Shown here one piece after another: positions 27,214-33,914 of a DNA stretch of 64,000 nt. The position numbers and the translations under genes were made by a program. Numbering within the stretch: the first letter of the stretch is position 1; every line of letters starts with the position of its first letter. This DNA is from Acetivibrio sp964564015 (GTDB lineage: Bacteria > Bacillota > Clostridia > Acetivibrionales > Acetivibrionaceae), in assembly GCA_964564015.1 (NCBI GenBank), contig CAZLZR010000007.1, positions 1 through 64,000 of the forward strand, in the 5' to 3' direction. The notes beneath the pieces are model-generated. The model worked only from the letters and a program-made list of their open reading frames with translations, ran no database searches and was not told the origin of the DNA.

Positions 27214-27243
27214 GCATTTCATCCTATGAAATGAGCATTTCGT
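27214..27243 (+). promoter_or_regulatory. Candidate LytTR-type direct repeat of the WXG100 operon
   Basis: GCATTTCAT (27214-27222) and GCATTTCGT (27235-27243) agree at 8 of 9 bases and are separated by exactly 12 bases. They end 9 bases before the -35. The distance from here to the -10 equals that at 9792-9859. Confidence 0.6.
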
Positions 27244-27252
27244 CAGAAATTA

Positions 27253-27281
27253 TTGTAAATTAGAATTACTGTGTTTATAAT
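27253..27281 (+). promoter_or_regulatory. Sigma-A-type promoter of the WXG100 operon
   Basis: TTGTAA, a 17-base spacer and TATAAT. It lies about 50 bases before the first WXG100 start and carries the LytTR-type repeat upstream. Confidence 0.6.
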
Positions 27282-27331
27282 GAAACTCATGAAAGACAAA
27301 AAAATATCTGAACAGATGGGGAGGAGAAATA

Positions 27332-27706
27332 ATGCTTCCACCTAAAAGACGAATAAATTATAGTCAAGTTATGAAACAGGTTTCAAGTGTAAATGAATTG
27401 TCAAAAGAAACAAGCAGAGTTGCAGATGGTTTGGATAGTGTATTGGTACAGACTATGAGAGTATGGAGTGGAGATGCATCGCAAGAGTTTAAAAAGCAAT
27501 GTGGAATTATGATTCAAGAAATAGACAGTACTGCAAGAAAAATATCTGATATAGCCGTTAAGATAGCAAGTGCTGCGGCAGATATAGAACGAGAAGACGA
27601 TGCGTATCAAAGACAATATAATGAATATCTCAAGGAACAGGAAAGAAAAGAACGTGAAAGAAAATTACGTGAAAGAAAATTACTCCAAAGCAAGAAATCT
27701 AAATAG
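27332..27706 (+). CDS. WXG100 protein with charged C-terminal tail
   Basis: A 124-aa helical-hairpin protein of the ESAT-6/WXG100 family. The turn motif is VWSGDAS (W-S-G, about residue 47). Beyond the usual ~95 residues it carries a strongly charged tail (KEQERKERERKLRERK), which is unusual. GGGGAGGAG precedes the ATG. It is the first of three WXG100 genes in a row behind one promoter. WXG100 proteins are exported as dimers by EssC. The tail could be a partner- or substrate-specific addition (inference). Confidence 0.85.
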   Translation: MLPPKRRINYSQVMKQVSSVNELSKETSRVADGLDSVLVQTMRVWSGDASQEFKKQCGIMIQEIDSTARKISDIAVKIASAAADIEREDDAYQRQYNEYLKEQERKERERKLRERKLLQSKKSK

Positions 27707-27774
27707 CTAAATAGCCTGATGAAGGCTGAAATAAAATAAAAAATGAGGTTAAAGAATAAGGGAGGTTATTTGAT

Positions 27775-28083
27775 ATGGCAGCTAAAATAAGTGTAACGCC
27801 TGAAGAACTAAGATCATCAGCAAAAAAAGTTCAGGGTGAGATAGGCAAATATGTGAATCTATACAAAAAGTTATACCAGGAAGTAGATGGAATGAAAACT
27901 AATTGGAGCGGTGAAGCGAATCGAGAATACGCAGCACAGATAGAAGCTTTCAAACCAGAGTTTGAAAAATTGAAAAGTGTATTGGATAACTATGTTGAGT
28001 TTTTGGAAAAGTCAGCACAGGTTTATGAAAAAACAGAGGCAAACATCAAGGACGGAGCAGGAAAACTTACAAGAGGAAGATAA
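27775..28083 (+). CDS. WXG100 (ESAT-6-like) protein
   Basis: A 102-aa protein of typical WXG100 length. The turn is TNWSGEAN (W-S-G) at about residue 43 and the C-terminal helix carries YEKTE, similar to the YxxxD/E export motif. AGGGAGGTT precedes the ATG. The region before it and its 3' end are echoed in a remnant at 33020-33138. It is probably a T7SS substrate or co-factor for export of the larger LXG-like proteins. Confidence 0.92.
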   Translation: MAAKISVTPEELRSSAKKVQGEIGKYVNLYKKLYQEVDGMKTNWSGEANREYAAQIEAFKPEFEKLKSVLDNYVEFLEKSAQVYEKTEANIKDGAGKLTRGR

Positions 28084-28109
28084 TTAATATATTTGAGGAG
28101 GGGAATAAA

Positions 28110-28409
28110 ATGGCACAATTTAAAGTAACACCTCAAGCGTTGAGGTCTACTGCATCAAACATAAAGTCAATAAATTCAAACTTTCAGGGAGTAATGAAAG
28201 ACATTGAAAAAGAAATGACCAGCATGAAGAAGAAATGGGAAAGTGAAGCTGCAAACACATTTATTTCAAAATTTACTGGTTTGAAGGACAATTTTGAAGC
28301 ATATTACAAGGTAATTACCTCATACACAAACTTTTTAGAGTCAACAGCAAAAGCATATGAAGAGGCTGATAGTGCAATTAATAAAGCTTCAGGTAATTTG
28401 TTTTCATAG
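28110..28409 (+). CDS. WXG100-like protein with WES in place of WXG
   Basis: A 99-aa helical-hairpin protein starting VTPQALRSTASNIKS. The turn reads KKWESEAAN, so the glycine of W-x-G is replaced by serine. The C-terminal helix ends YEEADSA, fitting the YxxxD export motif. GAGGAGGGG precedes the ATG. A pair of WXG100 proteins with slightly different turns commonly form a heterodimer; the neighbour at 27775 is the natural partner. Confidence 0.88.
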   Translation: MAQFKVTPQALRSTASNIKSINSNFQGVMKDIEKEMTSMKKKWESEAANTFISKFTGLKDNFEAYYKVITSYTNFLESTAKAYEEADSAINKASGNLFS

Positions 28410-28432
28410 TAATCCGATTGAAATGATGTTTA

Positions 28433-28464
28433 TTGTAGGTCTACCCATTTAGGTAGGCCTACAA
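28433..28464 (+). terminator. Stem-loop after the WXG100 genes
   Basis: TTGTAGGTCTACC (28433-28445) pairs with GGTAGGCCTACAA (28452-28464) with one G-T pair, around a 6-base loop. The tail is not T-rich, so this may limit rather than stop transcription, keeping the WXG100 genes more abundant than the genes behind. Confidence 0.55.
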
Positions 28465-28504
28465 TTGTATGACGAAATTATAAGTAATGCAGGGAGTTGG
28501 TACT

Positions 28505-29005
28505 GTGAATATTTCGGTATATCCTGATGGAATGGAAGCCATGCTTGAGCAGATATGTAGGCTTAAGCAGGAAGCCAGCAGGATTGAAGCTAAATTCAGG
28601 AGTGTTGGAGGAAGCATTGATCCGGAATTCCAAGCTGTTTTTAACCAAATAAGAGCTGTTGAACAGGATCTTGAGCGTATTTGTATGTACTTTTCAAGAT
28701 GCTGTGGTTTTGTTGAAAATACAATTACAGAATACCTGAACGCAGAGAAAACAGTTTGTTATATGAGTAAGGAGTATGTAAACTTAAGACCTGCAGATAG
28801 AAAAAGAGCTGAATTAGTTGATGAGAAAGTTGATGTAAGGGGACGAAATATTGACTCTTGCGAAGCATTTAATATGGGATTAAAAGTGGAACCATGCCGG
28901 ATAAATAAGAGGGAGTTTTTGATTAAGTACAAGGTTGAACCCGGAAAAATTGATGAAGGAAAGAATATTCTTGTTAGGACATGGAAAAGTCCTTGCAATT
29001 TATAA
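28505..29005 (+). CDS. Small helical T7SS-locus protein
   Basis: A 166-aa protein. GTG 28505 is chosen because AGGGAG lies 8 bases upstream; the ATG at 28487 overlaps that site. Residues 1-85 are predicted helical (MLEQICRLKQEASRIEAKF ... VEQDLERICMYFSRCC), like a WXG100-type hairpin without the W-x-G, and are Cys-rich for a cytoplasmic protein. The C-terminal half is charged and unrecognised. Its place before the hydrolase suggests a targeting partner for that protein, as seen for small helical proteins next to LXG genes; this is inference. Confidence 0.55.
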   Translation: MNISVYPDGMEAMLEQICRLKQEASRIEAKFRSVGGSIDPEFQAVFNQIRAVEQDLERICMYFSRCCGFVENTITEYLNAEKTVCYMSKEYVNLRPADRKRAELVDEKVDVRGRNIDSCEAFNMGLKVEPCRINKREFLIKYKVEPGKIDEGKNILVRTWKSPCNL

Positions 29006-29039
29006 TATAGCAAATTAATTTGAACAGGGGGGGCGTTTT

Positions 29040-31391
29040 ATGGGGAATTTTTCTGTACAATTGAAAGTGTTAGGGCTAAGTGAAGAAAATGTAAAGAGAC
29101 TTTCGAAAGACTTGAATCGTATAGGGAATAGTCTTTCAAATATAAGGAGTTGCCTTGATTCTGATGTACGCGGTCGTAACGGCATTGATAAGGGACTTGG
29201 AGATTTAATTAACAGACTTTATGATGAAGAAAGAAATCTTTCTGAGATAGGGAAGTTTTTAGATAAAGTATATAAAGAGTATGATGAAGCAGAAAAAGAA
29301 ATACAGAATGCCATCAATGAGCTGGAAAAGACAACAACGAAAAAGCAAAGTTCAGTTGTTGATGTATTCCAAAGTGGCCTGGCGGCAATCTTAAAGAACT
29401 CTATTGCTTTGAAAACCTGGGCAATTATACCTGCAGTGGCCTTGCCTGTGAAAACAGTAGGGCTTTCAAATACATCTAATTTAATAAGTGGTAGTGCGGT
29501 CAACAATGTTCAGGCTCAAGCAAAAGCAGATATCTCAACACCTAAACAAAATGTTACTACTGTAAAGGCACCGACATCCGTGTGGCCTGTACCGTCATCA
29601 ACCCGTATTACATGTCCTTTCCAGTCCACTGACAGCCTTCATCCAAATGGTCACAATGGGGTGGATATTGGTGCTAATAGTGGAGAGGATATATTGGCAG
29701 CTTTTGGTGGAGAAGTAGTTTTGGCTGGGTGGTTGAATGGATATGGGTATGTTGTGTATATTAACACTGTAATAGATGGAAAGCAGGTTCAGATGAGGTA
29801 TGCACATATGAGTGAAATAGACGTTAAAGTCGGCGATATTGTAAAAGCAGGACAAGATATAGGTGATATAGGAAGTACCGGAAATTCAACCGGACCGCAC
29901 CTTCACTTTGAAGTAAGAGAGTGTACCCAAGAAGGCAGTTGTCTTGCAAATGCTGCCTCAACTCCTATTGATCCTATGCCATTTTTGAAGGGTGAAGTTA
30001 TAACCCTTCCGTCAACAAATGATGTAAAACCTAATGTTTCAGTATCGAGCGGGGCCAGTGAGTACAAGGTGAAAAGTGGGGATACACTGAGCAAAATAGC
30101 GGCAACATATGGAACAACAGTTGCTGAATTGGTAAGAATTAATAATATTTCCAATCCTAACCTTATATATGTGGGACAGGTTATTAAGATAAATAACCAA
30201 GCTAATGTGAGTGATGTAAAACCACAAACACAAACTGGCAGCAGTAGTTCAAGTAAAACTGTTGAGTATAAGGTAAAAAGTGGAGATACGTTGACCAAAA
30301 TAGCGGCAATGTATGGAACTTCAGTTGCAGATCTTATAACAATTAATAATATTTCCAATCCTAACCTTATATATGTGGGACAGGTTATTAAAATAACTAA
30401 CCCAGGTAATCTGAGTAATATTAAGCCGGAAACGCCAACTGGTAGCAGCAGTTCAAGTAAAACCATTGAGTATAAGGTAAAAAGTGGAGATACACTGAGC
30501 AAAATAGCGGCGACATACGGAACAACAGTTGCTGAACTGGTAAGAATTAACAATATCTCCAATCCTGATCTTATATATGTGGGACAGGTTATTAAGATAA
30601 ACTCTACAGGCGGTTCAAGTAGCAGTAGTGGTGGTTCAAGTAGCAGTGGCGGTTCAAGCAACAATGGTGGTTCAAGTAACAGTGGTAGCTCACAATCAGG
30701 AAATACTAATTACAGCCTTAGTCTTGAGGAAGCTTTAAATAAGCAAATGAAGCAGAATCCTCAGATACAGAAGAATGGAAAATGGGTTAGTGCCAGCAGG
30801 GAAGAAGTGCTGAAATATTTGGATCCGAGAAATTATAATGAGGGAGATTATAAGTATCAATTTCTTGATTTGTCTGCATCAGCAGGCATAAGTGAGAATG
30901 AAATGGCGAAATATCTTGATGGGAAGGGAATTTTAGATGGAAAAGAAGCTGTATTTTTAGAAGCAGCAAAGAAATATAATGTTAGTGAGGTTTATTTAGC
31001 AGCTCATTGTGCCCTTGAAACAGGCAATGGAAAAAGTACGCTGGCAACAGGTGTAGAGATAAATGGGGTAGTAGTATATAATATGTACGGTATAGGTGCT
31101 TATGATAGCAACCCTATAGGCGGAGGTGCACAATATGCCTATGAACAAGGATGGACAACACCTGAAAAGGCAATTGAGGGTGGTGCAAAATGGATTTCCG
31201 AAAGGTATATAAACAATGAAAACTATAGACAAAATACCTTGTATGAAATGAGATGGAACCCTGCAGCTCCCGGAACTCATCAGTATGCAACTGATGTGGG
31301 ATGGGCAGTAAAGCAAACTTCAAGCATCAAAGCCATGTATGATAGTTTTGCAAACGCTGTATTAAAATTTGATATACCAACTTATAATTGA
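29040..31391 (+). CDS. T7SS-type cell-wall hydrolase: LXG-like domain, M23 peptidase, 3 LysM, glucosaminidase
   Basis: A 783-aa protein with no signal peptide. Residues 1-100 share the helical domain of the toxin-like protein at 10052 (LSNIRSCLDSDV ... GLGDLINRLYDEERNL). An M23-type endopeptidase follows at about 190-300, with zinc-ligand motifs HNGVD (about 205) and HLHFE (about 286). Three LysM peptidoglycan-binding repeats lie at about 340-385, 408-453 and 476-521, each starting YKVKSGDTL. After a Gly/Ser linker, the C-terminus (about 640-777) is a glucosaminidase-like domain (AAHCALETGNG, NMYGIGA). It should cut peptidoglycan stems and glycan strands. Export through the T7SS is inferred from the N-terminal domain and the context. 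A Gly-rich RBS precedes the ATG. Confidence 0.85.
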   Translation: MGNFSVQLKVLGLSEENVKRLSKDLNRIGNSLSNIRSCLDSDVRGRNGIDKGLGDLINRLYDEERNLSEIGKFLDKVYKEYDEAEKEIQNAINELEKTTTKKQSSVVDVFQSGLAAILKNSIALKTWAIIPAVALPVKTVGLSNTSNLISGSAVNNVQAQAKADISTPKQNVTTVKAPTSVWPVPSSTRITCPFQSTDSLHPNGHNGVDIGANSGEDILAAFGGEVVLAGWLNGYGYVVYINTVIDGKQVQMRYAHMSEIDVKVGDIVKAGQDIGDIGSTGNSTGPHLHFEVRECTQEGSCLANAASTPIDPMPFLKGEVITLPSTNDVKPNVSVSSGASEYKVKSGDTLSKIAATYGTTVAELVRINNISNPNLIYVGQVIKINNQANVSDVKPQTQTGSSSSSKTVEYKVKSGDTLTKIAAMYGTSVADLITINNISNPNLIYVGQVIKITNPGNLSNIKPETPTGSSSSSKTIEYKVKSGDTLSKIAATYGTTVAELVRINNISNPDLIYVGQVIKINSTGGSSSSSGGSSSSGGSSNNGGSSNSGSSQSGNTNYSLSLEEALNKQMKQNPQIQKNGKWVSASREEVLKYLDPRNYNEGDYKYQFLDLSASAGISENEMAKYLDGKGILDGKEAVFLEAAKKYNVSEVYLAAHCALETGNGKSTLATGVEINGVVVYNMYGIGAYDSNPIGGGAQYAYEQGWTTPEKAIEGGAKWISERYINNENYRQNTLYEMRWNPAAPGTHQYATDVGWAVKQTSSIKAMYDSFANAVLKFDIPTYN

Positions 31392-31489
31392 TTTTATGTA
31401 CTAGAGTAGTGTATTATTTAGTTGATTCATTTATCTATGTATTTTTGTACATATTATTTTTTACATAGCTTATTTTCAGGAGGAAGATT

Positions 31490-32167
31490 ATGAAAAAAAT
31501 TGCTGCTTTAATTGTTATGTTGGTTGTTTGCTTTTCCATTAGTGGATGTGGAGATAAAGTAATTATAGATAATAATAACACTAGTCTACCGACATTGACA
31601 GATAGCAAAGAGTATGATGAAGTAACAGTAACACCTGTTGACACAACCGAAACGGATATTTCTGATGAGGATGAAATTAGTGCTTCAGAGAATATAAAAC
31701 CTCTAGAAGAATCAGATTTTGAAGTTGTTCAAGGGGAGAACATCATTAAACTGGATTCTCCATATGCTGAGTTTAAGTTTGATAAACCTGAGGAACAGCT
31801 TGATAATAATTATGTTGGTGAAACTTATTCGGGGGAGTTTATTTATAAGACCTACTTTCATCTGTTTGAAGATTTTGAATTGTATGTTTCCAATGCCAAT
31901 TACAATATCAAAAACAGGAATTTTGATGAGTACTATATAACTCAGATAGTGTTAAAAAACTCAAATTTTGCGACCGGTAGAGGGATTGCCATAGGATCAG
32001 ATGCAGTAGATATTGAGAATAAATATGGATCTGCCGAAAAGTCGACTATTGACGGTAAAATCAATTTAACCTATAGGCTTGGTGATAAGGAAATATCCTT
32101 TATTATTGGTGATAACCAAAAAGTAGAAAGCATTGTTTTAAATATAATTGTAGAAGGCGTGCAGTAG
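31490..32167 (+). CDS. Lipoprotein, function unknown
   Basis: A 225-aa protein with a clear lipoprotein signal (ISGC, Cys about residue 20), an acidic Thr/Asp/Glu linker (about 25-75) and a folded C-terminal domain (about 85-225). AGGAGG precedes the ATG. A pattern of strands with AIGSDAVDIENKYGSAEK could be a substrate-binding or structural fold, but I do not recognise it. It follows the hydrolase by 98 bases. Confidence 0.7.
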   Translation: MKKIAALIVMLVVCFSISGCGDKVIIDNNNTSLPTLTDSKEYDEVTVTPVDTTETDISDEDEISASENIKPLEESDFEVVQGENIIKLDSPYAEFKFDKPEEQLDNNYVGETYSGEFIYKTYFHLFEDFELYVSNANYNIKNRNFDEYYITQIVLKNSNFATGRGIAIGSDAVDIENKYGSAEKSTIDGKINLTYRLGDKEISFIIGDNQKVESIVLNIIVEGVQ

Positions 32168-32238
32168 GCCCTATTTAATAAACTACAGTAAAAATATGGC
32201 GATAACTGTTATGAGATATGGACAAACAATGTAATAGA

Positions 32239-32267
32239 TTGAACTTTGATAAGTATAGAACTATTTA
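32239..32267 (+). promoter_or_regulatory. Weak candidate promoter
   Basis: TTGAAC and TATTTA are separated by 17 bases, just before the second lipoprotein gene. The -10 is poor. Confidence 0.3.
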
Positions 32268-32286
32268 AGTAAAGGGGGATGCTATT

Positions 32287-33003
32287 TTGAACATTTTTAA
32301 CAGATTGTTTACGAAAGGAAATGTCAAGGCTTTTCTTCTTGTGTTCATGTGCATGTTTTTGCTGGCCTCATGTTCTAAAGCTATCGAAAATAAAAATCAG
32401 GATAATTTAGCGGGACAGAATATTAATTCTCCTCTTCCGGAGGCGTCAGATAATCCAAATGACACAATAATCGATGAAAATACCGAAAGCATAGAAAACG
32501 CCGAAAACAATGAAAACACTCAAAATATTGAAAACACTCAAAATAATGAAAATACTGAAAACAATCAAAACACCAAAAATACCGAAAATACCAAAAGTAC
32601 TGAGAACACTGAAATCACCGATGTGGGGCAGGCAAAAGAGGCTCAATTGGTTATGAAGATTTTTGTAAACTTGGGTATGGATGATTATTATAAGGTGCTG
32701 GACCTGAATGATAATACAGTTACATACAGCTATTATAGTTACGAAAATAAGGATACACCTGAGTTGGATCAGAAAACTGTACCCTTTGATGAGATAATGG
32801 AAATAGAGCATGGGGTTCGTAAATACTTGTTTTTTATGTACCTTGATGATGGAAAGAAAGAAGTACAACTTGATATGAGTAAAGACTTTGTTGATCAAGT
32901 TGAGAATAATTCCGATTTCAGAGCTCGACTGGGAAAGGCTTTGAACAAGCCATTCGATCAGAATTTGGTAAATAGTACCATATCATCCTCAGATATTAAC
33001 TGA
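32287..33003 (+). CDS. Lipoprotein with Asn/Glu/Thr-rich repeat
   Basis: A 238-aa protein with a TTG start (AAAGGGGG 7 bases upstream) and a lipobox LASC (Cys about residue 29). Residues about 60-118 are a degenerate ENT/QNT repeat made from short tandem DNA repeats (about 32490-32615). The repeat is likely a flexible spacer lifting the C-terminal domain (about 120-238) off the membrane. The domain is unrecognised. Confidence 0.7.
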   Translation: MNIFNRLFTKGNVKAFLLVFMCMFLLASCSKAIENKNQDNLAGQNINSPLPEASDNPNDTIIDENTESIENAENNENTQNIENTQNNENTENNQNTKNTENTKSTENTEITDVGQAKEAQLVMKIFVNLGMDDYYKVLDLNDNTVTYSYYSYENKDTPELDQKTVPFDEIMEIEHGVRKYLFFMYLDDGKKEVQLDMSKDFVDQVENNSDFRARLGKALNKPFDQNLVNSTISSSDIN

Positions 33004-33019
33004 TCAATAGCAAAAAAGT

Positions 33020-33066
33020 TAAATAGCCTGATAAAGGCTAAAATAAAAAATGCTGTTAAAGTATAA
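33020..33066 (+). repeat. Copy of the leader of the WXG100 gene at 27775
   Basis: 33020-33066 matches 27708-27757 closely, including TAAATAGCCTGAT, a small AGCCT/AGGCT stem and AAAATG..GTTAAAG. It is followed directly by a fragment of a WXG100 3' end. Confidence 0.7.
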
Positions 33067-33138
33067 AGTCAGCAGGCATGTATGCAAAAGTAGAGGAAGT
33101 AATTAAGAATGGAGCAAGAAAACTTACAGGCAGAATAA
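33066..33138 (+). pseudogene. WXG100 gene remnant (3' end only)
   Basis: The frame from 33066 reads KSAGMYAKVEEVIKNGARKL, which parallels KSAQVYEKTEANIKDGAGKL at the end of the WXG100 protein at 27775. No start codon, no N-terminal helix and no W-x-G turn remain. Together with the duplicated leader just upstream, it looks like a WXG100 gene copy that lost about 250 internal bases. Confidence 0.7.
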
Positions 33139-33167
33139 AAAAAATATATATAATAAGTCAAAACTAT

Positions 33168-33196
33168 AGTCAGGTGAAGGCCTGGCTTTTTATTTT
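33168..33196 (+). terminator. Rho-independent terminator
   Basis: AGTCAGG (33168-33174) pairs with CCTGGCT (33181-33187, one G-T pair) over a 6-base loop and is followed by TTTTTATTTT. It closes the unit ending with the lipoprotein and WXG100 remnant. Confidence 0.75.
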
Positions 33197-33199
33197 ATC

Positions 33200-33914
33200 A
33201 ATCTAGAAATTAAATACTTCACATAAGCAATACAAAATTTTGAAAAATTTCACTGTTTTGTGTAATTAATTTTCAAATATAGGGCACAAATTTTCAAAAC
33301 CTTTCGAATTATATTAGAGGGTAACAAAGAAAGTTGTATTTAAAATAGCTGGAATTATTAAAAGAAATTAGCTGGGATTATAAAAAAATGATTGGAGAAG
33401 TGCTATAATGGCTGATTAGTAGTGTTTTTATATTAATAAAATTTAATTTTATTGTATTGTATATGATTTTTGTGATAAGTGTGATAATATATATTTATAT
33501 ATAGTATTATTCTTCTGAAAGAATTGGTGGTATACATAATTAGTAATATTAGTTATTGTCGCTATGTGAATTATACATACTCCTTTACAGCATTTCAAAA
33601 TAGCATCCAATCCGATACTTACTTGTTTTATTTCATGGAATTCATTCACAATTACCATATTCTTTATGTGTTTACAATATTACTTTTCTGTGTTGTAAAG
33701 TCAATTTTATTGACCTGTCAAAACGCAGTAATACTGCATTCTATTGTGTAGTAAGGATCTACCGGATGAATAAGTGAAGGGAAAGTCCTGAGTAATAAAA
33801 AAGTAAATAGTGCAATAGAGTATGAGATAAAGATTAGCGAATATATTCTGAAACTCATAATCTGAAGAGTTTTGGATATATATATAAATTTTAATTATTT
33901 GAGGAGGATGGTTT
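33200..33914. other. Long AT-rich leader of the scaffoldin gene
   Basis: No convincing gene lies here. A TTGAAA-17-TAATTA promoter match begins at 33240. There is a direct repeat around 33345-33385 (TTAGCTGG followed by A/T-rich sequence). Two adjacent palindromes, GTCAAT-ttt-ATTGAC (33700-33714) and GCAGTA-a-TACTGC (33724-33736), lie about 180 bases before the scaffoldin ATG and could be operators. The stretch 33750-33830 (GGATGAATAAGTGAAGGG) looks structured, but I cannot match it to a known riboswitch. Confidence 0.4.

Noticed and set aside
29903..30664. Reverse-strand open frame of 253 codons
   Set aside because: Antisense to the LysM repeats; its repeats simply mirror them.
33524..33751. 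75-codon forward open frame in the scaffoldin leader
   Set aside because: Aromatic- and Ile-rich composition typical of translated AT-rich DNA, no ribosome binding site, no family pattern.
33740..33830. Possible cyclic-di-GMP or other known riboswitch
   Set aside because: The stretch looks structured, but I could not place the conserved core of any riboswitch class I know on it.
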